In this document: one piece after another, positions 7,791 through 15,680 of the stretch | How the letters are laid out: the number at the start of each line of letters is the position of its first letter | Numbering within the stretch: the stretch's first letter is position 1 | Assembly (NCBI GenBank): GCA_027080725.1 | Contig: JALWRC010000100.1 | Coordinates: forward strand, 1 to 36,706 | Length of the DNA: 36,706 nt | Origin: Saprospiraceae bacterium | Lineage (GTDB): Bacteria; Bacteroidota; Bacteroidia; Chitinophagales; Saprospiraceae | Direction: 5' to 3' | Translations under genes and position numbers: made by a program | The notes under the pieces: generated by a model | Told to the model about the DNA's origin: nothing | What the model saw: the letters and a program-made list of their open reading frames with translations, nothing else | Databases searched by the model: none

Positions 7791-8834
7791 ATGATAGCAC
7801 TCATCCAACAGCTCATACGCATCTCAAGCACCAGTGGTAACGAAAGGGCTATTGCTGATTTTGTGTTTCAAAAAACCCGGCAGATCGGCGCCAAACGCCT
7901 GGGAAACAATATCATATGGCAAGGGGATTCTCGCCCCCAACGACCGACCATCGCTCTGGGGGGACATCTCGACACCGTACCTTTTACAGCGGACAAATGG
8001 AGTATCACCCATCCCTTACAGCCCCTGATCAAGGGTGACAGGCTCTACGGAAGAGGAGCCTGCGATATGAAATCCGGATCCGGAATTCTACTCGACATGC
8101 TACTCCAACAAGACTTTGGTGAGCGTTATAACCTGCGTTTTTTTTGGTATGAAAAGGAAGAATTAGGAGTGCCCAACGGGGTGACCACCCTTATCAAAGA
8201 GGGATTTTTTGAAGGGGTCGATCTTTGTATTATTCCGGAGCCTACGGAGGGGTTGGTGGTCAACGGGGTATTTGGCAACTTGGATGCCCGAGTCACTGCC
8301 TATGGCAAATCCGTCCATAGTGCTTACCCGCTACTCGGGGACAATGCCATCTACCGCTTGATTCCGGTGATCGAAAAAATCAGGGATTATCACTGTACAG
8401 AAGTCGAAGGGGTGCGGGAAGCCCTTTCTGCCAATACCATTCGCGGAGGAAAGGCCATCAATGTGGTCCCCGATCATGTCGAATTGGAGTTGGACTACCG
8501 GTTTCATCCCGAAAAAAGCGAAGGAGAAGTGCTGGATTTGCTCCAGAGTCTAGAAGACGACCATATCACGACAGAGGTCATCGGGTTATTTCCGGGGGTA
8601 TTTCATCCGGTAGAGAAGCATCCCCTGATCCAACGGCTTGCCAAGCTTGCAGGAGGGAATAAAGTAGTCCCCTTCTGGAGCGATATCGGCCAACTCGGAG
8701 CCCATGGCATCACAGCCATCAACTTTGGCCCCGGTTCTATCCGGCAAGCCCACACCATAGATGAATTTGTGAAGCTCGAACAGATACAAACCGTAAGGGA
8801 AGTTTTACATCAATTTTTAAATGAAGTAATCTGA
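7791..8834 (+). CDS. dapE: Succinyl-diaminopimelate desuccinylase (M20 family)
   Basis: A zinc-dependent M20 peptidase-family hydrolase of 347 residues, expected to release succinate from N-succinyl-LL-DAP. Metal and catalytic positions are visible: His59 and Asp61 in GGHLDT, Asp92 in CDMKSG, the general base Glu123 with Glu124 in EKEELG, the Glu in IPEPT near 151, and a His in the C-terminal AHTIDEF near 320. The dimerisation domain lies between about 165 and 280. The sequence (CIIPEPT, GNLDARVTAYGKSVHSAYP) looks more like the actinobacterial type of DapE than the proteobacterial one. ArgE or LysK activity is an alternative, but the operon context with dapD favours DapE. It starts 1 bp after the decarboxylase stop. 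Confidence 0.88.
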   Translation: MIALIQQLIRISSTSGNERAIADFVFQKTRQIGAKRLGNNIIWQGDSRPQRPTIALGGHLDTVPFTADKWSITHPLQPLIKGDRLYGRGACDMKSGSGILLDMLLQQDFGERYNLRFFWYEKEELGVPNGVTTLIKEGFFEGVDLCIIPEPTEGLVVNGVFGNLDARVTAYGKSVHSAYPLLGDNAIYRLIPVIEKIRDYHCTEVEGVREALSANTIRGGKAINVVPDHVELELDYRFHPEKSEGEVLDLLQSLEDDHITTEVIGLFPGVFHPVEKHPLIQRLAKLAGGNKVVPFWSDIGQLGAHGITAINFGPGSIRQAHTIDEFVKLEQIQTVREVLHQFLNEVI

Positions 8835-8837
8835 CGT

Positions 8838-10196
8838 ATGAAGGTATTAAAATTTGGAGGAACTTCGATGGGAAACGCCGGGGCACTTCGGCAGATTGAA
8901 GCTATTTTCAGGACAAATATCGGGCTTGGTGGGCAGCCGGTCCTCGTCTGCTCTGCTATGGGCGGGGTGACGGATCAACTCATCGAGATCGGAACCCTTG
9001 CAGAGCGGAGGAGGCTTGCCCGGGCCATGGAACTCTATGAGCAACTCAAAGACCGGCATCTTCAGACGGCCGAAGAACTACATGTCCGCCCGGCGTTTGA
9101 AGCGCTGACAGAAAGCTTGTTTTCCGACCTCAAAAACTTAATCCGGGGAATCGGGTTGATACTCGAATTTTCGGAACGCAGCCGGGCATATCTCACCAGT
9201 TTCGGAGAGCGCCTTTCGACGAGACTTTTGACTGCATTTCTCAAAAAGCAGGGGCATCCTGTCCAACAGTTTGATGCTACTTTTATCAAAACCTCCGGTA
9301 AAAACTTCCTCCGGGATGAGGTCAATTATCACGAGACAAAAAAGCAGGTGCAAGCCGTTCTCAGCACTCCTTTACAACAGGGCATATCTCCCGTTATTAC
9401 CGGATTTTTCGGGACCAATGCCGATAGTGTCATCAGTTTGCTCGGAAGAGGAGGCTCGGATTATAGTGGAGCCGTCCTCGCGGTAAGTCTCGGGGTCAAA
9501 CAGCTGGAGATCTGGACCGACGTCGATGGCTTTTTGACTGCTGATCCCCGCATCGTATCCGAAGCGAGCATCATCGGACAAATCGGCTTTCAAGAAGCGG
9601 CTGAACTCTGTTTTTACGGTGCTAAGGTCTTACATCCCAAAACCATCCGGCCCGTCATCGAACGAGGTGGAGAAGTGCGGATTCGCAATACCTTCAAGCC
9701 TAAAAATAAGGGCACGCTCATCACCCAGCACCCCTCCCCCAGCCGGGTTCCTGTCATCTCCATCTCTTCAAAAGGAGTCCACATGATCACCCTGGATTTA
9801 TTTGCCATCCGGCAAAACAAACGAGAAGTGATGTCTGCGCTTTTCGGTTTGTCTTCAAACCTGGAAATCAATATCGACATGATTGCGGCAAGCGAAGCCC
9901 AAGTGTCCTTCTGCGTAGAGAGCAATCAAGACCATTTAGATACATTTTTGCAGCAACTGCACGAGATATGCCCTATTGACATCAAGAAGGACCGGTCAGT
10001 GGTTTGTATTGTTTCTCCCGGAGATGTCCAGGGACAAATCGGGGTGGCGGGACGCATCTTCACTACCATCGCTGAGAGTGGTGTAAGTGTCGAAATGTAT
10101 TCTCAAAATGCCTCGGAAATTGCCCAATTAATCGTCGTGCCATCTGCAGTAGCGCATAAAGTAATCGCCAATATCCATAAAAACCTTGTCCAATGA
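8838..10196 (+). CDS. lysC: Aspartate kinase
   Basis: Phosphorylates aspartate, feeding lysine, threonine and methionine synthesis. The 452-residue monofunctional enzyme begins with MKVLKFGGTS (nucleotide site), has SERSRAYLTSFGERLS (substrate region, about 110-125), GRGGSDYSGAVLA and WTDVDGFLTADPR (about 210-240), then two ACT regions after about residue 300, with GRIFTTIAESGVSVEMYSQN in the second. ACT modules of this kind usually mediate feedback by lysine or threonine; which one cannot be told here. It starts 3 bp after dapE and its TGA overlaps the asd ATG by 4 bases (ATGA), which suggests translational coupling. Confidence 0.95.
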   Translation: MKVLKFGGTSMGNAGALRQIEAIFRTNIGLGGQPVLVCSAMGGVTDQLIEIGTLAERRRLARAMELYEQLKDRHLQTAEELHVRPAFEALTESLFSDLKNLIRGIGLILEFSERSRAYLTSFGERLSTRLLTAFLKKQGHPVQQFDATFIKTSGKNFLRDEVNYHETKKQVQAVLSTPLQQGISPVITGFFGTNADSVISLLGRGGSDYSGAVLAVSLGVKQLEIWTDVDGFLTADPRIVSEASIIGQIGFQEAAELCFYGAKVLHPKTIRPVIERGGEVRIRNTFKPKNKGTLITQHPSPSRVPVISISSKGVHMITLDLFAIRQNKREVMSALFGLSSNLEINIDMIAASEAQVSFCVESNQDHLDTFLQQLHEICPIDIKKDRSVVCIVSPGDVQGQIGVAGRIFTTIAESGVSVEMYSQNASEIAQLIVVPSAVAHKVIANIHKNLVQ

Positions 10197-11206
10197 AAAA
10201 GATTGCCGTGTGTGGAGTGACCGGTGCGGTCGGCAAAGAAGTCTTGAGATGCCTTGGCCATCTCCCCTTCGGAGAGTTGAGCCTGACGTGCTACGCCTCG
10301 GAGCGCTCTGCCGGAAAAGAGGTACAAACACCTTTCGGAACACAAACCATCGAGAGATTTTCGATGGAAGAATGCCGGGGATTTGACGTGGTATTCCTCT
10401 GTGTATCAGGTAGCTTTTCTTCCAAATACGGCAAGCAATTGTCCATACAAAATGAAGTAGTCATCGACAATTCTTCTTATTTTAGATTGGACGATGACGT
10501 CCCCTTGATCATTCCTGAGATCAATCTGAGCAGATGTAAGGGACACCGGCTCATCTCCAACCCCAATTGCACCACGGCCATACTGGCTGTAGCATTGTAC
10601 CCCATATACCGGCAATTTAGTCTGAAACGCGTAATCGTATCCACCTATCAAGCGACTTCGGGAAGTGGACAAGCGGCTATGGACGAACTGGCATCCCAAA
10701 CAGCTAATTACCTCAAATCCGGCAAAGCCGGCCATCGACAATTTGCGCATCCGATACCATTCAATCTCCTGCCGGCCATCGACCGGTTTGAAGCCAATGG
10801 ATACACCAGAGAAGAGATGAAAGTAGTACACGAAACCCGCAAAATCTTTGATGATGATAGCATTCTCTTGTCCACTACCGCAGTAAGGGTACCTACCTTT
10901 CGCGCACATGCCGAAAGCGTAACCATACAAACCCAACATCCTGTAACCCCTGATGCCGTAAGGGAGATACTCCAAAACGCTCCGGGCGTGGTGGTCAAAG
11001 ACGACCCACAAGAACAAGTGTATCCGATGCCCTTGACATCCACGGGGCAATACGACGTCGAAGTGGGTAGAATACGGGCCAACCCCATCTTCGGTGAGTG
11101 TGGCCTTGATTTTTTTGTCTGTGGAGATCAACTGCTCAAAGGAGCGGCCCTCAATGCCACACAAATCGCCTTGCAGCTATTTGATGCCAACCATTTCAAG
11201 CAATAA
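10193..11206 (+). CDS. asd: Aspartate-semialdehyde dehydrogenase
   Basis: Reduces aspartyl phosphate to aspartate semialdehyde with NADPH, directly after LysC. The 337 residues start with a Rossmann motif (VCGVTGAVGKEVLRCL, about 5-20). The catalytic Cys126 lies in SNPNCTT, followed by ATSGSGQAAMDEL and later VRVPTFRAHAESV with the substrate-side Arg and His. The 4-base overlap with lysC suggests that the two enzymes are made in equal amounts, which suits an unstable intermediate. The gene ends 13 bp before dapB. Confidence 0.95.
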   Translation: MKKIAVCGVTGAVGKEVLRCLGHLPFGELSLTCYASERSAGKEVQTPFGTQTIERFSMEECRGFDVVFLCVSGSFSSKYGKQLSIQNEVVIDNSSYFRLDDDVPLIIPEINLSRCKGHRLISNPNCTTAILAVALYPIYRQFSLKRVIVSTYQATSGSGQAAMDELASQTANYLKSGKAGHRQFAHPIPFNLLPAIDRFEANGYTREEMKVVHETRKIFDDDSILLSTTAVRVPTFRAHAESVTIQTQHPVTPDAVREILQNAPGVVVKDDPQEQVYPMPLTSTGQYDVEVGRIRANPIFGECGLDFFVCGDQLLKGAALNATQIALQLFDANHFKQ

Positions 11207-11219
11207 AATTACTTCCCTT

Positions 11220-11966
11220 ATGAGTTATGAAAAAATACTTCAACTTGGATTCGTAGGAGACGGCCAAATGAGTCGTGCTATCCAAACTGCCGCCCAATCT
11301 GCAGGTCATACGGTATCTTCCATCATCCGTAGAAATGATTCCACAGAAAACATCGACGGGTCGCTCATATACGAGTGTGCCCTGCCCGAAGGTGTCCTCG
11401 AAAGGATAAAAACCCTGTGCGACCTATCCAAAGACGTGGTCATCGTAACGACCGGATGGTACGACAGGTTGGAAGAAGTGAGACAATGGGTCGAGGTGGC
11501 CGGAAACCGGGTGGTTTGGTCATCCAATTATTCGATAGGGGTGCAGCTATTCTTCAAAATCGTGAATTATTCCTCCCAGTTGTTCAATCATATGATAGAG
11601 TACGACATCTGGGGTACTGAGCTGCATCACCGTAACAAAACGGACTCCCCATCGGGGACTGCCAAGACTTTGGGGGAGATTATCATCAACAATATCGACC
11701 GAAAAGAATCTTTGGTCACCGAAACCCTCCACCGAAAAATCAAACCGGAGGAAATCCATTTTAGCTCTACTCGCGGGGGTGAAAACAATTTCTCGCATAC
11801 GATTTCTTTCGGTGGCGCTTCGGATTGTATCACACTCCAACACAGCGCCACCAACCGCAATGAATACGCCATCGGTGCGATAAAAGCCGGGGAATGGCTT
11901 AAAAGGCAGCCCCCCGGATTCTATTCAATGGAGGACTTCCTCAGTGATTTACTCCCCCGGATTTGA
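11220..11966 (+). CDS. dapB: 4-hydroxy-tetrahydrodipicolinate reductase
   Basis: Reduces the DapA product to tetrahydrodipicolinate with NAD(P)H. The protein is 248 residues when started at the ATG at 11220 (MSYEKILQLGFVGDGQMSRAI), which puts the Rossmann glycine motif at residues 9-16 and lies 13 bp after the asd stop. A longer frame opening at 11094 lies inside asd and is not used. The substrate-binding and catalytic signature ELHHRNKTDSPSGTAKT lies near residues 130-147, with the catalytic His pair and Lys. Length is slightly under the 270 of E. coli DapB. It is last in the operon and convergent with secA, with only 8 bp between the stops. Confidence 0.93.
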   Translation: MSYEKILQLGFVGDGQMSRAIQTAAQSAGHTVSSIIRRNDSTENIDGSLIYECALPEGVLERIKTLCDLSKDVVIVTTGWYDRLEEVRQWVEVAGNRVVWSSNYSIGVQLFFKIVNYSSQLFNHMIEYDIWGTELHHRNKTDSPSGTAKTLGEIIINNIDRKESLVTETLHRKIKPEEIHFSSTRGGENNFSHTISFGGASDCITLQHSATNRNEYAIGAIKAGEWLKRQPPGFYSMEDFLSDLLPRI

Positions 11967-11974
11967 GACGCCGG

Positions 11975-14900
11975 TCAACGTCCGTGACAGTGCTTGAACT
12001 TCTTACCACTGCCACATGGACAGGGATCATTCCGGCCGATTTTCTTCTCGACTCGCTTAAACGTCTCCGGCTTTTCTTGGGCTTGTGCACGGCCGGCAGC
12101 AGCTGCCGCCCGTTTTTGTGCTGCTTCGGCCTTGCTCATTCTTCCCTCTCTCAATTTTCTAAAATCGGTACGCTGGATGTTAACCTGCTTTAGCTGGGGT
12201 TCTTGTCCTTCGATGAGCAATTTACTTTTGACGAGATAGGAAGTAACTTCCGAGTTGATCTTATGAATCAAGGATTCAAACATATTGTACGCTTCCATCT
12301 TGTAGATGACCAGCGGGTCTTTTTGCTCAAATGAAGCCGCCTGGACACTATCTTTCAACTCATCCATCGCACGGAGATGCTCCTTCCAGTTCTCATCGAT
12401 GAGTATCAATGACACCGCTTGTTCGATATCCTCAAAAATGGACTCCCCGTTGGTATCGACCCCCTTCTGAATATCCGCCGCGATATTGAGCTGACGAATA
12501 CCATCCGTATAGGGCACAGATATTCGTTTGTAATGACTCTCATTTTGATGGACGTTTTGGACATAGGGCAACAAAAACCGGTTGACCTGTTGCTTTTTCT
12601 CCTCGTAGTGCTCAAAAAAGCGCGCTTGAAATTGTTGGACCAGATCATCCTCCTTCGTCTCATCAAACTCCTCTTGTGTCATCCCGGGCTCCATACCCAA
12701 ACTCTGATAGCAGGCCATCTGAAAAGACTCAAAGTCCCCTCTCTGCTTGTGATCCCTTACCAAAAGCTCAGTAAAAGTGCTAAACATCGTGTGCAGATCC
12801 AAACTCAGCCGCTCTCCACTCAGTGCATTATAGCGCTTCTTGTATATTGCTTCGCGCTGAATATTCATCACATCATCGTATTCGAGCAATCGCTTCCGGA
12901 TGCCAAAGTTATTCTCCTCCACTTTCTTTTGGGCGCGCTCGATAGATTTGGTGACCATCGAGTGCTGGATGACATCGCCCTCCTTGTGTCCCATCCGGTC
13001 CATCACCTTGGCAATGCGCTCGGAGTGAAACATTCGCATCAAATTGTCTTCCAAAGAGACAAAGAACTGCGAAGAACCCGGATCTCCTTGCCTTCCTGCC
13101 CGTCCTCTAAGCTGCCGGTCTACCCGCCTGGAATCGTGCCGCTCCGTACCGACGATGGCCAAACCTCCGGCTTGCTTTACCTCCTCTGAAATCTTGATAT
13201 CCGTTCCCCTTCCCGCCATGTTGGTCGCAATGGTGACTGCACTCTTCTGCCCTGCTTGAGCGACAATCTCCGCTTCCCTTTTGTGTTGTTTGGCATTGAG
13301 GACATTGTGTTTGATGCCTCTTAGGTTGAGCATTCTGCTGAGCTTCTCAGAGACCTCTACCGAAGTCGTACCTACCAGAACCGGACGGCCGGCTTTGGTG
13401 AGTCGATCGACCTCTTCGATGACGGCATTAAACTTCTCCTTGACGGTCTTGTACACCAGGTCTTCCCTGTCATCCCGGATAATCGGGCGATTGGTAGGGA
13501 TAACCATCACATCCAGCTTGTATATTTCCCATAGCTCTTGTGCCTCTGTCTCGGCAGTACCGGTCATTCCGGCGAGCTTATGATACATCCTAAAATAATT
13601 CTGTAAGGTCACGGTGGCATAGGTCTGGGTCAGCTCACCTATCTTCACATTCTCTTTAGCCTCCAAAGCCTGGTGCAATCCATCCGAGTACCGTCGTCCT
13701 TCCATCATTCGGCCGGTTTGTTCGTCGACGATTTTGACCTGTCCTTCGATGACGACATAGTCCACGTCCCGTTCGAATAGCGCATAAGCCTTAAGCAATT
13801 GATTGACGGCATGCAATCTACGGGATTTTACCGCAAAGTCTTGTATCACTTCCTCTTTTGCCTGCAGGCGTTCTTTGTCCGAAAGCGATTCATTGAGATC
13901 TATCTCATGCAGTTCCGAACCGATGTCCGGCATAATAAAAAACTTCGAATCATTCTCCCATTTGGACAGGTATTCCGCCCCCTTGTCCAAAAGCTCTACT
14001 TGTCTGTTTTTTTCATCAATGGTAAAAAACAACGGAGCATCCACGAGGTGCATATTTTTGGATTGCTCCTGCATATAAAAATTCTCCGTCTGCTGTAAAG
14101 TCACCTTTATCCCTTCCTCACTTAGGTACTTGATGAGTGGTCTAAACTTGGGCAATGCCCGGTGGGCTCTCAACAGGGATAGTCCGCCCTCCCCTTCTTT
14201 TACACCGGCATTTCCCGCTGCAATTTTCTTTTTTGCATCGTTGAGGTATTGGATCGCCAACTTCTTCTGTTCGGCGATGAGCCGCTCGACTTTGCCTTTC
14301 AACTCTTGGTACTCTTGCTCTTCCGAGCCTTCAGGTATGGGGCCGGATATAATCAGAGGAGTACGTGCATCATCAATCAGTACACTATCGACCTCATCGA
14401 TGATGGCGTAGTGATGCTTGCGTTGGACGACCTCATCCAATGCCCGGACCATGTTGTCCCGGAGGTAATCAAATCCAAACTCGTTATTGGTACCGTAAGT
14501 GATGTCACAGTTGTATGCATTGACCCGTTCGGGTGAATGGGGCTGGTAGTTGTCGATACAATCGATATTGAGGAGAAGGAACTGAAAAATGGGCCCGACC
14601 CATTGCGCATCCCGTTTGGCCAAATAGTCGTTGACGGTCACCACATGCACTCCTTGTCCGGCAAGGCCATTGAGATAGACCGGCAGGGTAGCGACCAATG
14701 TCTTTCCCTCTCCGGTAGCCATCTCTGCAATCTTTCCCTCATGCAGCACCATTCCCCCAATCAATTGGACATCGTAAGGGATCATATCCCATGTGATGAC
14801 ATTCCCCCCGGCTTTCCAGCTGTTCTTCCAAATGGCTTTCTCTCCTTCTATGGTGACAAAATCATTTTTAGCGGCCAGGTTCCGGTCGTGCTCGGTGGCG

Positions 14901-15286
14901 GTCACTTCCAGGGTTTCATTCTCTTTAAACCTGCGCTCTGTTTCCTTCACTACGGCAAATGCCTCCGGTAGCAACTGCTTGAGAACTCCTTCGAGTTCTT
15001 TGTTGCGGGTCTTCTCCATTTCGTCGATGCGGTGAAACAGTGCATCCTTATCGTCAAAATCCTTGGTCTTCTCTGCCTCCTTTTTCAATTGCTGTATTTC
15101 GGCATCTATTTCCCGGAGTTCCTCGCTGATAATTTGCCGGAACTCGAGGGTTTTATTTCGCAATTCATCATTTGACAAACCGTGTAGGGATTCGTAAATC
15201 TCATTGATTTTATCCACGATAGGGAGCATGTTCTTGACTTCCCTTTCGTATTTGGTCCCAAACAACTTTTTTATTATTCCTAACAT
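11975..15286 (-). CDS. secA: Preprotein translocase ATPase SecA
   Basis: The motor ATPase that drives unfolded proteins through SecYEG at the inner membrane. At 1103 residues it is of the long type common in Bacteroidota (E. coli: 901). Visible parts in order: N-terminal MLGIIKKLFGTKYERE; Walker A MATGEGKTLVA near 192; DEVDSVLIDDARTPLIISGP near 297; the preprotein cross-linking region; the second ATPase domain with TNMAGRGTDIKI and QLRGRAGRQGDPGSSQF; the helical scaffold; and a C-terminal zinc-binding CPCGSGKKFKHCH that also contacts SecB or the ribosome. An insertion with a heptad-like Lys/Glu-rich stretch follows the DEVD region (about 320-400). A TATCTTTG -7 box lies 70 bp upstream. Confidence 0.97.
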   Translation of the reverse strand: MLGIIKKLFGTKYEREVKNMLPIVDKINEIYESLHGLSNDELRNKTLEFRQIISEELREIDAEIQQLKKEAEKTKDFDDKDALFHRIDEMEKTRNKELEGVLKQLLPEAFAVVKETERRFKENETLEVTATEHDRNLAAKNDFVTIEGEKAIWKNSWKAGGNVITWDMIPYDVQLIGGMVLHEGKIAEMATGEGKTLVATLPVYLNGLAGQGVHVVTVNDYLAKRDAQWVGPIFQFLLLNIDCIDNYQPHSPERVNAYNCDITYGTNNEFGFDYLRDNMVRALDEVVQRKHHYAIIDEVDSVLIDDARTPLIISGPIPEGSEEQEYQELKGKVERLIAEQKKLAIQYLNDAKKKIAAGNAGVKEGEGGLSLLRAHRALPKFRPLIKYLSEEGIKVTLQQTENFYMQEQSKNMHLVDAPLFFTIDEKNRQVELLDKGAEYLSKWENDSKFFIMPDIGSELHEIDLNESLSDKERLQAKEEVIQDFAVKSRRLHAVNQLLKAYALFERDVDYVVIEGQVKIVDEQTGRMMEGRRYSDGLHQALEAKENVKIGELTQTYATVTLQNYFRMYHKLAGMTGTAETEAQELWEIYKLDVMVIPTNRPIIRDDREDLVYKTVKEKFNAVIEEVDRLTKAGRPVLVGTTSVEVSEKLSRMLNLRGIKHNVLNAKQHKREAEIVAQAGQKSAVTIATNMAGRGTDIKISEEVKQAGGLAIVGTERHDSRRVDRQLRGRAGRQGDPGSSQFFVSLEDNLMRMFHSERIAKVMDRMGHKEGDVIQHSMVTKSIERAQKKVEENNFGIRKRLLEYDDVMNIQREAIYKKRYNALSGERLSLDLHTMFSTFTELLVRDHKQRGDFESFQMACYQSLGMEPGMTQEEFDETKEDDLVQQFQARFFEHYEEKKQQVNRFLLPYVQNVHQNESHYKRISVPYTDGIRQLNIAADIQKGVDTNGESIFEDIEQAVSLILIDENWKEHLRAMDELKDSVQAASFEQKDPLVIYKMEAYNMFESLIHKINSEVTSYLVKSKLLIEGQEPQLKQVNIQRTDFRKLREGRMSKAEAAQKRAAAAAGRAQAQEKPETFKRVEKKIGRNDPCPCGSGKKFKHCHGR

Positions 15287-15355
15287 GTTTCTTTGATTCT
15301 ATACATTCAAATAGTAGTAACGGGAATACCCCCAATAGTGTTTAAATTGAGGCTG

Positions 15356-15363
15356 CAAAGATA
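15356..15363 (-). promoter_or_regulatory. -7 box of secA promoter (TATCTTTG)
   Basis: On the minus strand this reads TATCTTTG, a perfect TAnnTTTG match, about 70 bp before the secA ATG. No clear -33 TTTG is present; instead a degenerate copy of the 13-mer (GTATGAAATGAT, minus strand) begins 20 nt upstream of the box. Confidence 0.55.
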
Positions 15364-15641
15364 ACCATATAATCCGCGTTCGATCATTTCATACAAAGAT
15401 AGCCCAAAAAATATAGGCATACCCTCCTTGTGCTCCAACCCAAACAGGACATGGACAGTAATGAAAATGCTCAGAGTTGTATCGGTCTCACCAGTATTAC
15501 CTATTTCCGTCTGTCCTTTTTTTGTATGAAATCGTACCATATAGGCAGCGAAATGAGTTTTGGATGCGTCTTAATACCGAAATGCTTAAAAGTCACAAAT
15601 TCCTTCTAATTCCGAATAGTAAAATTGTCCGTTTTTCGTAT

Positions 15642-15649
15642 TACTTTTG
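15642..15649 (+). promoter_or_regulatory. -7 box of GloVer-protein promoter (TACTTTTG)
   Basis: TACTTTTG fits TAnnTTTG and lies 31 nt before the ATG at 15681, giving a leader of about 25 nt. Confidence 0.5.
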
Positions 15650-15680
15650 TCGCATCAATTAACGCAATAACCAAATCATT

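Larger units (their letters stand above)
15287..15680. other. Divergent intergenic region, secA / GloVer gene
   Basis: It holds two outward promoters and a perfect 12-bp inverted repeat, ATTTCATACAAA at 15386-15397 and TTTGTATGAAAT at 15521-15532, 123 bp apart. Both arms are degenerate forms of the window's 13-mer. No gene or RNA is otherwise visible. Confidence 0.5.

Noticed and set aside
8141-8156. GGTATGAAAAGGA in dapE as another 13-mer copy
   Set aside because: Two mismatches inside the core, and the peptide WYEKEE is explained by the conserved M20 active site.
11094-11219. Upstream extension of dapB into asd
   Set aside because: It would overlap asd by over 100 bases and places 42 unrelated residues before the Rossmann motif; the ATG at 11220 fits better.
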